A stretch of 64,000 nucleotides of DNA from Maritalea sp047634455 (GTDB lineage Bacteria; Pseudomonadota; Alphaproteobacteria; Rhizobiales; Devosiaceae), in contig NZ_JBLIAI010000002.1 in NCBI RefSeq assembly GCF_047634455.1, positions 78,942 through 142,941 on the forward strand, written 5' to 3'. Each line of letters starts with the position of its first letter. Within the stretch, counting starts at the first letter, position 1. Below are positions 44,614 through 53,248 of this stretch, piece after piece. Position numbers and translations under genes: made by a program. The notes under the pieces were generated by a model. The model made no database searches and was not told the origin of the DNA. It worked only from the letters and a program-made list of their open reading frames with translations.

Positions 44614-45396
44614 TTAAACTTCTCGCCCTTGATATCCCAACCCAAGGCTGTCGCGCACTTTCAGTGCGATAGCTTTCAGTTTTTCATCGCTCATATTGCC
44701 AGTAACCGAAAAGGCGAGTTGTTCGTTTAACCACACACAAGTTGTATTGTCCTCGCCGTAAATGAACCAATATCCCAACTCATCCAATGATTGATTATGA
44801 GCTTGAACAAAAACTGACACTCTGTCCGCTGACGCGGTCTCATATGTCAACAGCGCGGCCGGTACTCCGCCTTGTCCCACCAGGCGCGCGCCAACAAACT
44901 GCAAATCAGAACTGGCCAAATCAGGTATCGACACGTTCACGCCAACACGTTTCTTCAGCCAAACTGTTGCTTGACCAAGATTGTCTTGATCAAACTCACC
45001 TGGCCGGTTCGCGTCTATCGCAAAAATTTCATGTGCCTCATTCGCCCAAGCCGCAACACGCAGTTGATATTTTTCGTCCGGCCCAAATGGCAATTGCGAC
45101 AGGCCCAATCCGCCACCAAAGCCTATGGCTAAAAGCAAACACGCCGCGAGTGCATACTTGGTCAGCTGCCGCCATCGTTGATTGTCATTTTTAGCAAGTG
45201 CAAGATTGGCTTGCAAGTGTTCTACATCCTCGTCCAACACAAATGCGTTCTTCAACGCATCATCATTTTGCTGCCAATCCAAAACCCGTTGAGCTTCATC
45301 TGGGTTGTGAAGCAAATAGGTTTCAACCTGCACTCGGTCTTTGCGCGAGAGCTCACCGTCAACATATGCGACCAACAGATCATTGGAAATGTTCAT
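44614..45396 (-). CDS. Anti-sigma factor, membrane-anchored
   Basis: A 260-residue protein: cytoplasmic N-terminal part with the anti-sigma-like start LLVAYVDGELSRKDRVQVE and HNPDEAQRVLDWQ (no HxxxCxxC zinc motif), one membrane span (about 80-102, YALAACLLLAIGFGGGLGL), then a periplasmic domain. It overlaps the sigma factor gene by 4 bp (ATGA), the usual arrangement for a sigma factor and its membrane inhibitor. The signal it senses is unknown. Confidence 0.88.
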   Translation of the reverse strand: MNISNDLLVAYVDGELSRKDRVQVETYLLHNPDEAQRVLDWQQNDDALKNAFVLDEDVEHLQANLALAKNDNQRWRQLTKYALAACLLLAIGFGGGLGLSQLPFGPDEKYQLRVAAWANEAHEIFAIDANRPGEFDQDNLGQATVWLKKRVGVNVSIPDLASSDLQFVGARLVGQGGVPAALLTYETASADRVSVFVQAHNQSLDELGYWFIYGEDNTTCVWLNEQLAFSVTGNMSDEKLKAIALKVRDSLGLGYQGREV

Positions 45397-45890
45397 TCCG
45401 CACCGCCATTTGATTGTTCTACGCCATTTACGATGGACCGCAAATGGTCCCGAGCACGTGACAAACGCGACATGATCGTACCTTTTTGTACATTCAATAT
45501 ATCAGCTGTCTGGCTGTAGCTCAGCCCTTCAACGGCCACCAGCATCAACGTCTCCCGATGTTCCTTGGACAGGAGCATCATTGCCGACCGCACGTCAGTC
45601 AGTTCCGCCGCAAAATGCTGTCGGGGTGGTTCAGAAAGATTATCCAATTCCTCAGCACCACCCGCTGGTCGCTTTTGCGTGACCTGATTGCGATGCAAAT
45701 TATGCATGATCTTGAACAACCATGCCCGCGGGTTGTTCGGTTGCCGAAAAAGCGACTTTTTTTTAATCGCCCGCTCCAAACAATCTTGCACCAAATCATC
45801 CGCACGATCTGGCGCACCCGTCAGGGTCTGCGCAAACCGATGCAACGCAGGCATATGAGATACGAACTCATCCTCAAGCCGCAAGTTCAA
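45393..45890 (-). CDS. ECF-family RNA polymerase sigma factor
   Basis: A 165-residue sigma-70 family protein with only region 2 (about 10-75, LVQDCLERAIKKKSLF, PRAWLFKIMHNLHRN) and region 4 (about 100-155, LLSKEHRETLMLVAVEGLSY, ...VQKGTIMSRLSRAR). The start codon is probably TTG at 45890, six bases after GGAG. Its activity is expected to be held by the membrane anti-sigma encoded directly downstream. Targets are unknown; the adjacent COG4315-type gene is a candidate. Confidence 0.93.
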   Translation of the reverse strand: MNLRLEDEFVSHMPALHRFAQTLTGAPDRADDLVQDCLERAIKKKSLFRQPNNPRAWLFKIMHNLHRNQVTQKRPAGGAEELDNLSEPPRQHFAAELTDVRSAMMLLSKEHRETLMLVAVEGLSYSQTADILNVQKGTIMSRLSRARDHLRSIVNGVEQSNGGAE

Positions 45891-45989
45891 ATGATGCTCC
45901 GATCAATCAGGCGATCGCGCTTTCGACCGCGCCCCGCCCGACGGGCGAAGCGCCTTATTGCCATCACATCACGTGATGAAGGTCAATCA

Positions 45990-46385
45990 CTACATTGCAG
46001 GTTTGATCACATGCCAAACGCCGCCAACGCCATCGCCACTCACATCACCAGGTTCACTATCGCCAACCCATAAGTAAAGCGGCGCGCCCTTATAGGCCCA
46101 CATTTTTGTCCCATCTTTGCGCTCAATCATGGTGTAGTCACCCTCGGCGACATCATCATCATCGGCAAATAATGGTGGCCATTTCTCAGCACAAGTATCG
46201 TAGCAGTTTGAAACGCCAACTGTATCCTTATCAAAGGTATAAAGCGTCATTTCATTCATATCGACAAGCACTTTACCCATCGAAGTGTCGCCTTGCATTA
46301 CGGGGATGTGCTGCATCGCAAACGCACCACCTCCAATGGCAAAGGCTGCAACCGTCGCAATCGTTATTTTCGAAATTATTGACAT
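45990..46385 (-). CDS. COG4315-type secreted protein (lipoprotein_15 repeat)
   Basis: A 131-residue exported protein with signal peptide (1-23, FAIGGGAFA-MQ) and the repeat pattern of this family: VLVDMNEMTLYTFDKD followed by SNCYDTCAEKWPPLF, then MWAYKGAPLYLWVGDSEPGD and GVWHVIKP. Function is unknown; family members occur next to ECF sigma factor genes. ATG 46385 follows GGGAGA. It is 100 bases upstream of the sigma factor on the same strand, so it may be read with it or controlled by it. Confidence 0.85.
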   Translation of the reverse strand: MSIISKITIATVAAFAIGGGAFAMQHIPVMQGDTSMGKVLVDMNEMTLYTFDKDTVGVSNCYDTCAEKWPPLFADDDDVAEGDYTMIERKDGTKMWAYKGAPLYLWVGDSEPGDVSGDGVGGVWHVIKPAM

Positions 46386-46474
46386 TCTGATCTCCCTTGA
46401 ATTGATCCAACAATAAGACAACAACTCAGAACCAGATTTATTCCCCGCAAATGCAAAAAAATCCAATGCACCCA

Positions 46475-46975
46475 TTAGAGGCGGCCAAAAACCAGGACCG
46501 CATGGGCATTGTGCGCGACGAGAAAAATCCCAGAAACACTAAAAAACATCCAACTGCGCCAGGCCGCGAACGGGAAAACCAATTTTTGACCAATCATACC
46601 AATACCGACGATCCAAAAGACAGGTGTGTAAGCAGGTGCAAGAAACCCAAAATAGCTTGTCGACCATGAACCCTGTGGTGCAACAACAATGGCCCACTGA
46701 CTGGCCACATACAAAGCCATGCCAACGACATAGATTAGCAAACCTAAACGCTGTTTGCGCGATCCAACCTCAAACAGCATAAATGTTGACAGCCCAATGG
46801 TGAGGAAGCGACTGACATTTTCAACTATACCGAGCAGTGGTGGAATATCCGCCCAGAAAACCTCAGGTTGATAGGAAGCCCCAAGATTTGGCCAAAACGC
46901 AAAACTGACAACCAATGGCGGCACCCACAACCAAATGCAGCTGCGCAAAAAATTCAACTTATTTGAGATGTTCAT
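46475..46975 (-). CDS. Small multi-span membrane protein, unknown
   Basis: A 166-residue protein with about five hydrophobic segments (CIWLWVPPLVVSFAFW, FLTIGLSTFMLFEVG, LGLLIYVVGMALYVASQWAI, YTPVFWIVGIGMIGQKL, WMFFSVSGIFLVAHNAHAVLV; separate runs). ATG 46975 is set by AAGGGCGGACTG upstream. No family was recognised. It ends 89 bases before the COG4315-type gene on the same strand and could be its partner. Confidence 0.7.
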   Translation of the reverse strand: MNISNKLNFLRSCIWLWVPPLVVSFAFWPNLGASYQPEVFWADIPPLLGIVENVSRFLTIGLSTFMLFEVGSRKQRLGLLIYVVGMALYVASQWAIVVAPQGSWSTSYFGFLAPAYTPVFWIVGIGMIGQKLVFPFAAWRSWMFFSVSGIFLVAHNAHAVLVFGRL

Positions 46976-47023
46976 CAGTCCGCCCTTCCGCTTTTCATCA
47001 TGGTACATACAAACGATGTCGTA

Positions 47024-47057
47024 AAATAAAAGGCACCTTTGGAAAACCAAAGATGCC
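47024..47057 (-). terminator. Rho-independent terminator of hppD
   Basis: An 11-bp hairpin with one mismatch, GGCACCTTTGG/CCAAAGATGCC (47032-47042 with 47047-47057, AAAA loop), followed on the minus strand by TTTTATTTTA. It lies 42 bases past the hppD stop. Confidence 0.85.
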
Positions 47058-47098
47058 CTTTTAGCGTTCATAATGGGAGGCATTATGTTTTGCTATGT

Positions 47099-48211
47099 CT
47101 ATTCGGCAGCGTCCACACCAACGATGCCGCGCTCCATCTGCTCGCGCTCAATCGATTCAAACAGCGCCCGGAAGTTACCCTCACCAAAGCCGTTATCGCC
47201 TTTGCGTTGAATGAACTCAAAGAAGATCGGGCCAATAACCGTTTTAGAGAAGATCTGCAGCAAGATTTTTGTCATGCCGCCATTGATCACGCCTTCGCCG
47301 TCAATCAAAATGCCGTGTTTCATCATCCGATCAAGTGGCTCATCGTGGCCGTTGACGCGATCATGCGACATTTCATAATAGGTTTTTGGCGGGCCCGGCA
47401 TGAATTTCAACTCATTTTCTGCCAACTTGTCGGTGCTGTCATAAATATGATCACAACCAACCGCGATGTGCTGAATGCCTTCGCCTTTGTATTTTTTCAA
47501 ATACTCTTCGATCTGGCTGGTTTCGTCTTTTGATTCATTCAATGGAATGCGGATTTTACCGCAGGGCGACGTAATCGCACGGCTCACCAAACCAGTGAAC
47601 TTTCCGTCAATGTCGAAAAAGTGAATTTGTTCGAAATTGAACAAGTTGCGGTAAAAATCCCACCACTTATCCATGTTGCCTCGAAACACATTGTGTGTCA
47701 GGTGATCCAAATAATAAAACCCAACCCCTTCAGGACGCGGATTGGCTTCTGCGAGCCAATTATAATCCGTGTCATATGCCGAGCCTTTTTCCCCATAGGT
47801 ATCTACGAAATAGAGCAGTGAACCACCAATGCCCAAAATCGCAGGTGCATCAATACATTTGTCGTCGCCAGTATAGGGCTCTGCGCCGTTTTTCACGGCG
47901 TGATCAAACGCGTGCTGCGCATCAACAACCCGCCACGCCATCGAAGGCGCGCACGGACCGTGTAAGTCAACAAAGCGACCGCCAAAGCTGTCTTTTTCGC
48001 CGTTCAAAATGTAATTCACATCGCCTTGGCGCCACACAGAGATATTTTTTGTCTTGTGCTTGGCAACTGCTACGTAGCCCATTTTGGCGAAAAGCTCTTC
48101 AAGCTTTTCTGGCTCATGGCTGGCAAATTCTACAAACTCAAAACCGTCTGTGCCAGCTGGATTGCTTTCGCTAATCGTTGCAGCTGGAGCATCGTGAGGA
48201 AATGGACCCAT
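47099..48211 (-). CDS. hppD: 4-Hydroxyphenylpyruvate dioxygenase
   Basis: A 370-residue two-domain vicinal-oxygen-chelate enzyme: the iron ligands are the His of YYLDHLTHNV, the His of QHIAVGCDH and the Glu of FFEFIQRKGD near the C-terminus. It turns 4-hydroxyphenylpyruvate into homogentisate, the second step of tyrosine degradation. AGGGAGA precedes the ATG. It is transcribed away from the Lrp-type regulator; the genes that use homogentisate (hmgA-fahA-maiA) are 2 kb further on. Confidence 0.95.
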   Translation of the reverse strand: MGPFPHDAPAATISESNPAGTDGFEFVEFASHEPEKLEELFAKMGYVAVAKHKTKNISVWRQGDVNYILNGEKDSFGGRFVDLHGPCAPSMAWRVVDAQHAFDHAVKNGAEPYTGDDKCIDAPAILGIGGSLLYFVDTYGEKGSAYDTDYNWLAEANPRPEGVGFYYLDHLTHNVFRGNMDKWWDFYRNLFNFEQIHFFDIDGKFTGLVSRAITSPCGKIRIPLNESKDETSQIEEYLKKYKGEGIQHIAVGCDHIYDSTDKLAENELKFMPGPPKTYYEMSHDRVNGHDEPLDRMMKHGILIDGEGVINGGMTKILLQIFSKTVIGPIFFEFIQRKGDNGFGEGNFRALFESIEREQMERGIVGVDAAE

Positions 48212-48262
48212 TTCAAATTCTCCCTATCTTGTTCTCTGATATGGATTATCGCGCAAAAATCA

Positions 48263-48277
48263 TGCAAGAGGCTTGCA
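48263..48277. promoter_or_regulatory. Palindromic operator between hppD and the Lrp-type gene
   Basis: TGCAAG-AGG-CTTGCA is a perfect inverted repeat with 6-base arms in the 130-base gap between the divergent genes, 51 bases before hppD and 64 before the regulator. Lrp/AsnC regulators usually act on such shared regions, so it is a likely binding site. Confidence 0.45.
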
Positions 48278-48341
48278 AAATTTCACATATTCAGTAAAAT
48301 TTCGCACAAAACATGCACCCACAACCGAAAAGACGCACATA

Positions 48342-48806
48342 ATGAGCGCCATAGATCAATTTGATCGCGCGATCCTCGCACTTTTGCAAGATGACGCACG
48401 ACTAACCAACAATGAATTATCAGAGCAGGTGAACCTATCCGCCTCCCAATGTTCGCGCCGTCGATCACGGCTAGAGGACGAGGGCTTAATCGCTGGATAT
48501 CATGCCAAACTTGACCGCGAAAAAGTTGGACTTGGCATTGTCACCATTATCAATGTGACCCTAGCGACCCACAACCCAGACAACTCAAAACGCTTCGCCG
48601 CGCTGATCTCCAACTTACCTGAAGTTCAAGAAGCACATGCCCTAACCGGCGAAATGGACTATTTCATCAAAGTGGTCGCCAAAGACCTCAACGGGCTGCG
48701 CGAATTCGTCAACGACGTGCTGTTGCCACACGAGTCCGTGCAAAACGTCAAGACGTCGATCGTTTTGGAAACGCTTAAGGACACGTCGAGTTTGCCATTG
48801 GGTTAA
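48342..48806 (+). CDS. Lrp/AsnC-family transcriptional regulator
   Basis: A 154-residue regulator: N-terminal helix-turn-helix (about 5-60, DQFDRAILALLQDDARLTNN and LSASQCSRRRSRLEDEGLI) and a C-terminal AsnC ligand-binding domain (about 70-150, with ALTGEMDYFIKVV). Such proteins respond to amino acids. Its divergent placement from hppD points to control of tyrosine degradation. ATG 48342 begins the conserved region; the upstream frame extension to 48273 runs through the operator and is not used. Confidence 0.9.
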   Translation: MSAIDQFDRAILALLQDDARLTNNELSEQVNLSASQCSRRRSRLEDEGLIAGYHAKLDREKVGLGIVTIINVTLATHNPDNSKRFAALISNLPEVQEAHALTGEMDYFIKVVAKDLNGLREFVNDVLLPHESVQNVKTSIVLETLKDTSSLPLG

Positions 48807-49288
48807 ATTTACCCGTCTTTGTGTTCTGTTTCTCCTTTTTCACGTCGGCGGCTGCAACTCAAACATAGGTGTTGCACGTGGGGTTAGTCGCAGTAGATCC
48901 CGGCTCAAGGCCGGGAATGCCACGTGGTGAAATAAACATTCACTTTCGGCTTCCCCGGACTTGATGCGGGGCCCGTCACAGTTTCAGCACCACCGGATAC
49001 ACACGACTACAAAGCAAATCCACACGCCCCCAACAACGCGTCCGTTGCTAGCTTGGGTCTTCAAGAAAGCTGGTAAGGAGTATAGAGCGTGTGAAAAGGG
49101 CAGGGATAAGTTTCTGCAAAACCACTCCATTCAAAATCCCTGAATCCAACTTAAATCAAAGCAGGATACCCAAATGTTAATCGTCAACAGACGCACATAT
49201 TAAAACAATTTGGTTGAAACTCCAGAGAAGCTAGCCTAATTTTCTGGATTGGAACTCTTAGCCAACAAGCAGATTGATTATAGTGCCG
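48807..49288. other. Gene-free stretch between Lrp-type gene and unknown gene
   Basis: About 480 bases without a supported gene. The left half holds the REP-like palindromes; the right half is visibly richer in A and T. No promoter, tRNA or insertion-sequence end was recognised. Confidence 0.7.
48880..48975. repeat. REP-like pair of G+C-rich palindromes
   Basis: Two hairpins occur in a gene-free stretch: TCCCGG/CCGGGA (48898-48903 with 48911-48916) and CCCCG/CGGGG (48953-48957 with 48967-48971), with related loops CTCAAGG and GACTTGATG. Similar extragenic palindromes are repeated many times in some Hyphomicrobiales genomes. Only this copy is visible here, so repetition in the genome is inferred. 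Confidence 0.6.
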
Positions 49289-50065
49289 ATGGACGTTCAA
49301 ACAATTGTCTCAATTGCGAAAGACACTGCACAAGTCGCTTTTTGGATAACCGCCGGAACCATAGCTTGGCTTTCTTACGCCCAAGCAAAAAAGTCGATTT
49401 TTCAACCTGCCAAAAATGAAGTATTCAAGGTACAAGTTGAAAAACTACAAGAACTCATGCAGCTCTTAAACTGGCGATCTAGTTTAGAAGCTTGGGAGGA
49501 ATCGGGATTGGAATCATCCTTTTCCTTTACGGTCCACAACATATTCAAGCAGTATGCAAAGCGAGAATTCGGAGCTGAACTGGATGTAAGGAATAAAACC
49601 GACGAACAATCAGTTGGCATAATTGTCTCGAGAACGGCAGACTTTCTTACTGAGATTAAAGGCCCTGCGGATGAAAGCGAACGCGACAATGGTATGGTCG
49701 AATCCCCCCGCCTTTGGAAAGAATACAAATGGGAAACGTTTGAAATCAGTTCAAAACTATTTTTGGTAAAACAACAACTTGAAGAAGCCTTAAACAATCC
49801 CGTATTTCCAACTGCGATAATCTTTATAATTAGTGAGTTGCTAGTGGAAGTACACGAGACGTCGATGCGCGCAGCAAGTGACATGGAGATAATTGCACGA
49901 GAATTTCCACGTCATTATAAAGACCAAGATAGTCTTAAAAATGCGGATCTGACTTGGTGCTTGAATATGCGTACCGAGAGAGGTGAGAAGCTTTTTCTGA
50001 AGCTGAACGAACTAAAACAGGAAATTCGAAACTACCTGCAAACTGATACGCTGTTTGGCAAATAA
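49289..50065 (+). CDS. Unknown protein with N-terminal membrane segment
   Basis: A 258-residue protein. Residues about 9-31 (AKDTAQVAFWITAGTIAWLSY) form a single membrane segment, after which the chain is hydrophilic and mostly helical. No family was recognised. The codon use and base content are A+T-richer than those of the neighbours, and there is no clear ribosome site before ATG 49289 (GTG 49283 and TTG 49274 are in frame). It lies between the two tyrosine-degradation blocks and beside REP-like repeats, suggesting a later arrival. Confidence 0.6.
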   Translation: MDVQTIVSIAKDTAQVAFWITAGTIAWLSYAQAKKSIFQPAKNEVFKVQVEKLQELMQLLNWRSSLEAWEESGLESSFSFTVHNIFKQYAKREFGAELDVRNKTDEQSVGIIVSRTADFLTEIKGPADESERDNGMVESPRLWKEYKWETFEISSKLFLVKQQLEEALNNPVFPTAIIFIISELLVEVHETSMRAASDMEIIAREFPRHYKDQDSLKNADLTWCLNMRTERGEKLFLKLNELKQEIRNYLQTDTLFGK

Positions 50066-50135
50066 TCTTAGTTGCTGCTCTTTGGAGCCGATTGCTCTGG
50101 TGTTTTTTTTGCGTATTTCCAATATGGAGTCCCAC

Positions 50136-50795
50136 TCACCCCTGAGGCGCAAACATATCCGGATGGGCAGCTTGAAACGCTGGATGCTGATTGCAATTCT
50201 CTTCGATAGCGAGAATGCGTTCGCAGGCGGACAGATCAACGTCCCAGCGCCGTGCATTATAGAGTTGTGGCATCAAGCACGTGTCGGCCATGGTTGGGCT
50301 ATCGCCAAAGGAGAACTTGGATTCCGTTTGTTGAAGCAGCATGCCTTCATAAGCAGCTAAACCTTGACCAATAAAGTGCTGAAACCAATCGCGCACGGCG
50401 TCTTTGCCCACGCCAAAAGTTTTGGTGATATGTTGGGTAACACCCAAATTGCAAACCGGGTGAATATCCATCGCAATAGCGTGGCTCAGTGCGCGAACAC
50501 GCTGACGATCCATTGCGTTCCCCGGCATCAGCCCGGCTTGCGGATGCATTTCGGCCAAATACTCGATAATCGCGACAGATTGGGTGAACAACATGCCATC
50601 AAGTTCAATCGTTGGCACAAGGCCCTGTGGGTTGAGCAGACGATAGGATTCACTCTTATGTGCGCCATTGAGCAAATCGACGGACACTGTTTCATAATCG
50701 ATATCACACAAAGCTAAGGCGATGCGGACCCGATAGGCCGCAGACGAGCGCCAATAATTGTACAATCTTGTTTCAGACACGAGTGTCTCAGACAT
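50136..50795 (-). CDS. maiA: Maleylacetoacetate isomerase (zeta-class GST)
   Basis: A 219-residue glutathione-transferase-fold protein. Its active-site segment YNYWRSSAAYRVRIALAL (about 12-29) carries the S-S-x-x-Y-R-V-R-I-A-L motif of the zeta class; NPQGLVPTIELDG and FTQSVAIIEYL bind glutathione. It isomerises maleylacetoacetate to fumarylacetoacetate. ATG 50795 follows GGAGCG and starts the conserved region. It is the last gene of hmgA-fahA-maiA, 16 bases after fahA. Confidence 0.93.
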   Translation of the reverse strand: MSETLVSETRLYNYWRSSAAYRVRIALALCDIDYETVSVDLLNGAHKSESYRLLNPQGLVPTIELDGMLFTQSVAIIEYLAEMHPQAGLMPGNAMDRQRVRALSHAIAMDIHPVCNLGVTQHITKTFGVGKDAVRDWFQHFIGQGLAAYEGMLLQQTESKFSFGDSPTMADTCLMPQLYNARRWDVDLSACERILAIEENCNQHPAFQAAHPDMFAPQG

Positions 50796-50811
50796 TGTGG
50801 CGCTCCTACAA

Positions 50812-51825
50812 TTAGCCGAATTTGACGATTTGCTGATCAATGGCACCAAAAATGGTACTGCCATCATCATTGAGCATTTCAATACGTACTTGGTCGCCAA
50901 ATTTCATAAATTCAGTTGTTGGCGCGCCATCATTGATGGTTTCGATCATGCGGATTTCAGCAATGCATGAATAGCCCAACCCGCCGTCGCGCACGGGTTT
51001 GCCCGGCGTGCCGTCTTTATCTTTGTTCGATACAGTACCTGACCCGATAATCGCACCCGCCGCCACATGACGCGTTTTGGCGGCATGAGAGACAATTTTG
51101 GGGAAGTTGAAGGTCATATCAACACCCGCATTGGCCTTGCCAAACGCATCGCCATTATAATGTACCAACATGTCGCGATGCACTTTGCCGTCTGTCCAAT
51201 GCTCACCCAACTCGTCTGGGGTAATGGCAACTGGCGCGAACGCTGTTGCGCCTTTGGATTGGAAAAAGCCGAAGCCTTTTGCCAATTCGCCGGGAATCAA
51301 AGCGCGATAGCTCACGTCGTTGAGCAACACGATCAGCTTGATTTTGTCCGCTGCCGCTTCGGGGGAAATACCCATCGGCAGATCATCACAGATCACGCCA
51401 ATTTCAGCTTCCATGTCGATGCCCCAGCTCTCAGAGCCAACTTCAACATCTTGATGTGCCCCAAGCATCGCGTCTGGCGCACCCATATACATCAAAGGGT
51501 CTTCCCAAAAACTGGCGGGCAAATCAGCGCCGCGTGCTTTGCGCACCAATTCAACGTGATTGACGTATGCAGATCCATCCGCCCACTGGCTTGGGTTGGG
51601 CAATGGGGCCATCGCTTTTGTCGCATCAAACGCTTCACCAGCGCTGGCATCGCCATTGATCTTGTCAGAAAGCGCCTGCAATTGGGCTTCAACTTTGGAC
51701 CAGCTATCAATAGCATCCCGCATGGTTTTCGCTACTGCGCGTGCAGAAACATAGCGCTTCAAATCGCGGCTCACCACCACCAGTTCGCCATAACGCGATT
51801 GGTTTGAAAGAGTTGCAAGTTTCAT
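50812..51825 (-). CDS. fahA: Fumarylacetoacetate hydrolase family protein
   Basis: A 337-residue protein. Metal ligands are expected in SWGIDMEAEIGVICDD (E-A-E-I-G motif) and LLNDVSYR, and the C-terminal half carries AAGAIIGSGTVSNKD and GYSCIAEIR. These are shared by the FAH family. Between hmgA and maiA its role is to split fumarylacetoacetate into fumarate and acetoacetate, the last step of tyrosine degradation. It begins three bases after the hmgA stop. Confidence 0.92.
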   Translation of the reverse strand: MKLATLSNQSRYGELVVVSRDLKRYVSARAVAKTMRDAIDSWSKVEAQLQALSDKINGDASAGEAFDATKAMAPLPNPSQWADGSAYVNHVELVRKARGADLPASFWEDPLMYMGAPDAMLGAHQDVEVGSESWGIDMEAEIGVICDDLPMGISPEAAADKIKLIVLLNDVSYRALIPGELAKGFGFFQSKGATAFAPVAITPDELGEHWTDGKVHRDMLVHYNGDAFGKANAGVDMTFNFPKIVSHAAKTRHVAAGAIIGSGTVSNKDKDGTPGKPVRDGGLGYSCIAEIRMIETINDGAPTTEFMKFGDQVRIEMLNDDGSTIFGAIDQQIVKFG

Positions 51826-51828
51826 AAA

Positions 51829-53148
51829 TTAGTCCCACTTTCCTTCTGGGGTGCCATCAAAGTGGCTCTTCAAATCTGCCCAGCAATCAATGTAATTATC
51901 TTGTTTGGTTTCTAGCGTCGCCGCATATTCCGTCAATAGCTGAGGGAACCGCGTTTCGAACATAAACGCCATCGTGTTTTCAAGCTTATGCGGCTTCAAT
52001 TCAGTTGTTGAGGCTTTATAAAAACCACCAGCATCCGGCCCGTGCGGCAACATCATGTTGTGCAAGCTCATGCCGCCGGGCACAAAGCCTTCTTCTTTCG
52101 CATCATATTGCCCGTGGATCAGCCCCATGAATTCGGACATGATGTTGCGGTGATACCAAGGCGGGCGGAACGTATGTTCAGCCACCAACCAGCGCGGCGG
52201 GAAGATCACAAAATCAATGTTCGCCGTACCATCTTCGCCCGAAGGGGCGGTGAGTACGGTAAAAATTGATGGGTCAGGATGATCAAACAAGATCGATCCA
52301 ACCGGCGAATAAGTCGCCAAGTCATATTTATAGGGCGTGTAATTGCCGTGCCACGCCACAACGTCCAATGGTGAATGCGGGATTTCAGTTTCATAAAACT
52401 TGCCGCACCATTTCACAATCACCCGACAAGGCGTATCTTTTTCTTCATAGGCGGCAACCGGCGTTTTGAAATCACGTGGGTTGGCCAAACAGTTCGCTCC
52501 AATCGGCCCGCGATCTGGCAACGTAAATTTTGCGCCATAATTTTCGCACATATAGCCGCGCGACGGCCCGTCAACGCCCACTTTGAACACCATCCCACGC
52601 GGGATCACCACAATTTCTCCGGGGGCTACATCAAATTTGCCCATCTCCGTGAAAATATGCAGGCTGCCCATCTCTGGCACCAACAGCAGTTCAGCGTCCG
52701 CGTTGAAGAAATGATCATCCTCCATCGACGCGTTAAACGCATAAACATGGCTTGCCATACCCACTTGAGTAAACACATCACCCGCCGTTGTGATAGTCTT
52801 CACACCCTGCAAAAAATCTGTTTTTTCCTCGGGCATCGGAATGGGGTCCCAGCGCGTTTGCCCAATTGGCATTTCGCCCTTCATCTGGTGCGGTGCAGTT
52901 TTCCACAGCGGCAGCTCAAACGGCGTAAAACGCGTTGTGTGCCGCACACTTGGGCGAATGCGATATAGCCAAGACCGCTCATTTGTACCGCGCGGCGCAG
53001 TAAATGGAGAGCCAGAAAGCTGCTCCGCATAAAGACCGTAGGCACATTTTTGCGGACTGTTTTGGCCCTGCGGCAGAGCACCAGGCAGCGCTTCAGTTTC
53101 AAAATCGTTGCCGAAACCTGGCATATACTCGAGATTATTTTTGCTCAT
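51829..53148 (-). CDS. hmgA: Homogentisate 1,2-dioxygenase
   Basis: A 439-residue cupin-type iron dioxygenase: YMPGFGNDFETEALPGALP at the N-terminus, FTAPRGTNERSWLYRIRPSV, HVYAFNASMEDDHFFNADAE (20 residues), EFMGLIHGQYDAKEEGFVPG and the ligand segment PPRWLVAEHTFRPPWYHRN with the conserved histidines. It opens the homogentisate ring to maleylacetoacetate. First gene of the hmgA-fahA-maiA operon, transcribed away from the MarR-type regulator. Confidence 0.96.
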   Translation of the reverse strand: MSKNNLEYMPGFGNDFETEALPGALPQGQNSPQKCAYGLYAEQLSGSPFTAPRGTNERSWLYRIRPSVRHTTRFTPFELPLWKTAPHQMKGEMPIGQTRWDPIPMPEEKTDFLQGVKTITTAGDVFTQVGMASHVYAFNASMEDDHFFNADAELLLVPEMGSLHIFTEMGKFDVAPGEIVVIPRGMVFKVGVDGPSRGYMCENYGAKFTLPDRGPIGANCLANPRDFKTPVAAYEEKDTPCRVIVKWCGKFYETEIPHSPLDVVAWHGNYTPYKYDLATYSPVGSILFDHPDPSIFTVLTAPSGEDGTANIDFVIFPPRWLVAEHTFRPPWYHRNIMSEFMGLIHGQYDAKEEGFVPGGMSLHNMMLPHGPDAGGFYKASTTELKPHKLENTMAFMFETRFPQLLTEYAATLETKQDNYIDCWADLKSHFDGTPEGKWD

Positions 53149-53202
53149 AATGGCACCGTTGGACCCTATCTATTTTTTCCAAAGGCAAAATTGCGGTTGC
53201 AC

Positions 53203-53228
53203 ATGTAACCATCTATTATGTAACTATC
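53203..53228. promoter_or_regulatory. Direct repeat operator between hmgA and the MarR-type gene
   Basis: Two 11-mers, ATGTAACCATC (53203-53213) and ATGTAACTATC (53218-53228), differ by one base and are spaced by four bases, i.e. 15 bases from start to start. They lie in the 100-base gap, 55 bases before hmgA and 20 before the regulator's start, suggesting a shared binding site. Confidence 0.55.
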
Positions 53229-53248
53229 AAACGAGGGAGAAATACACA

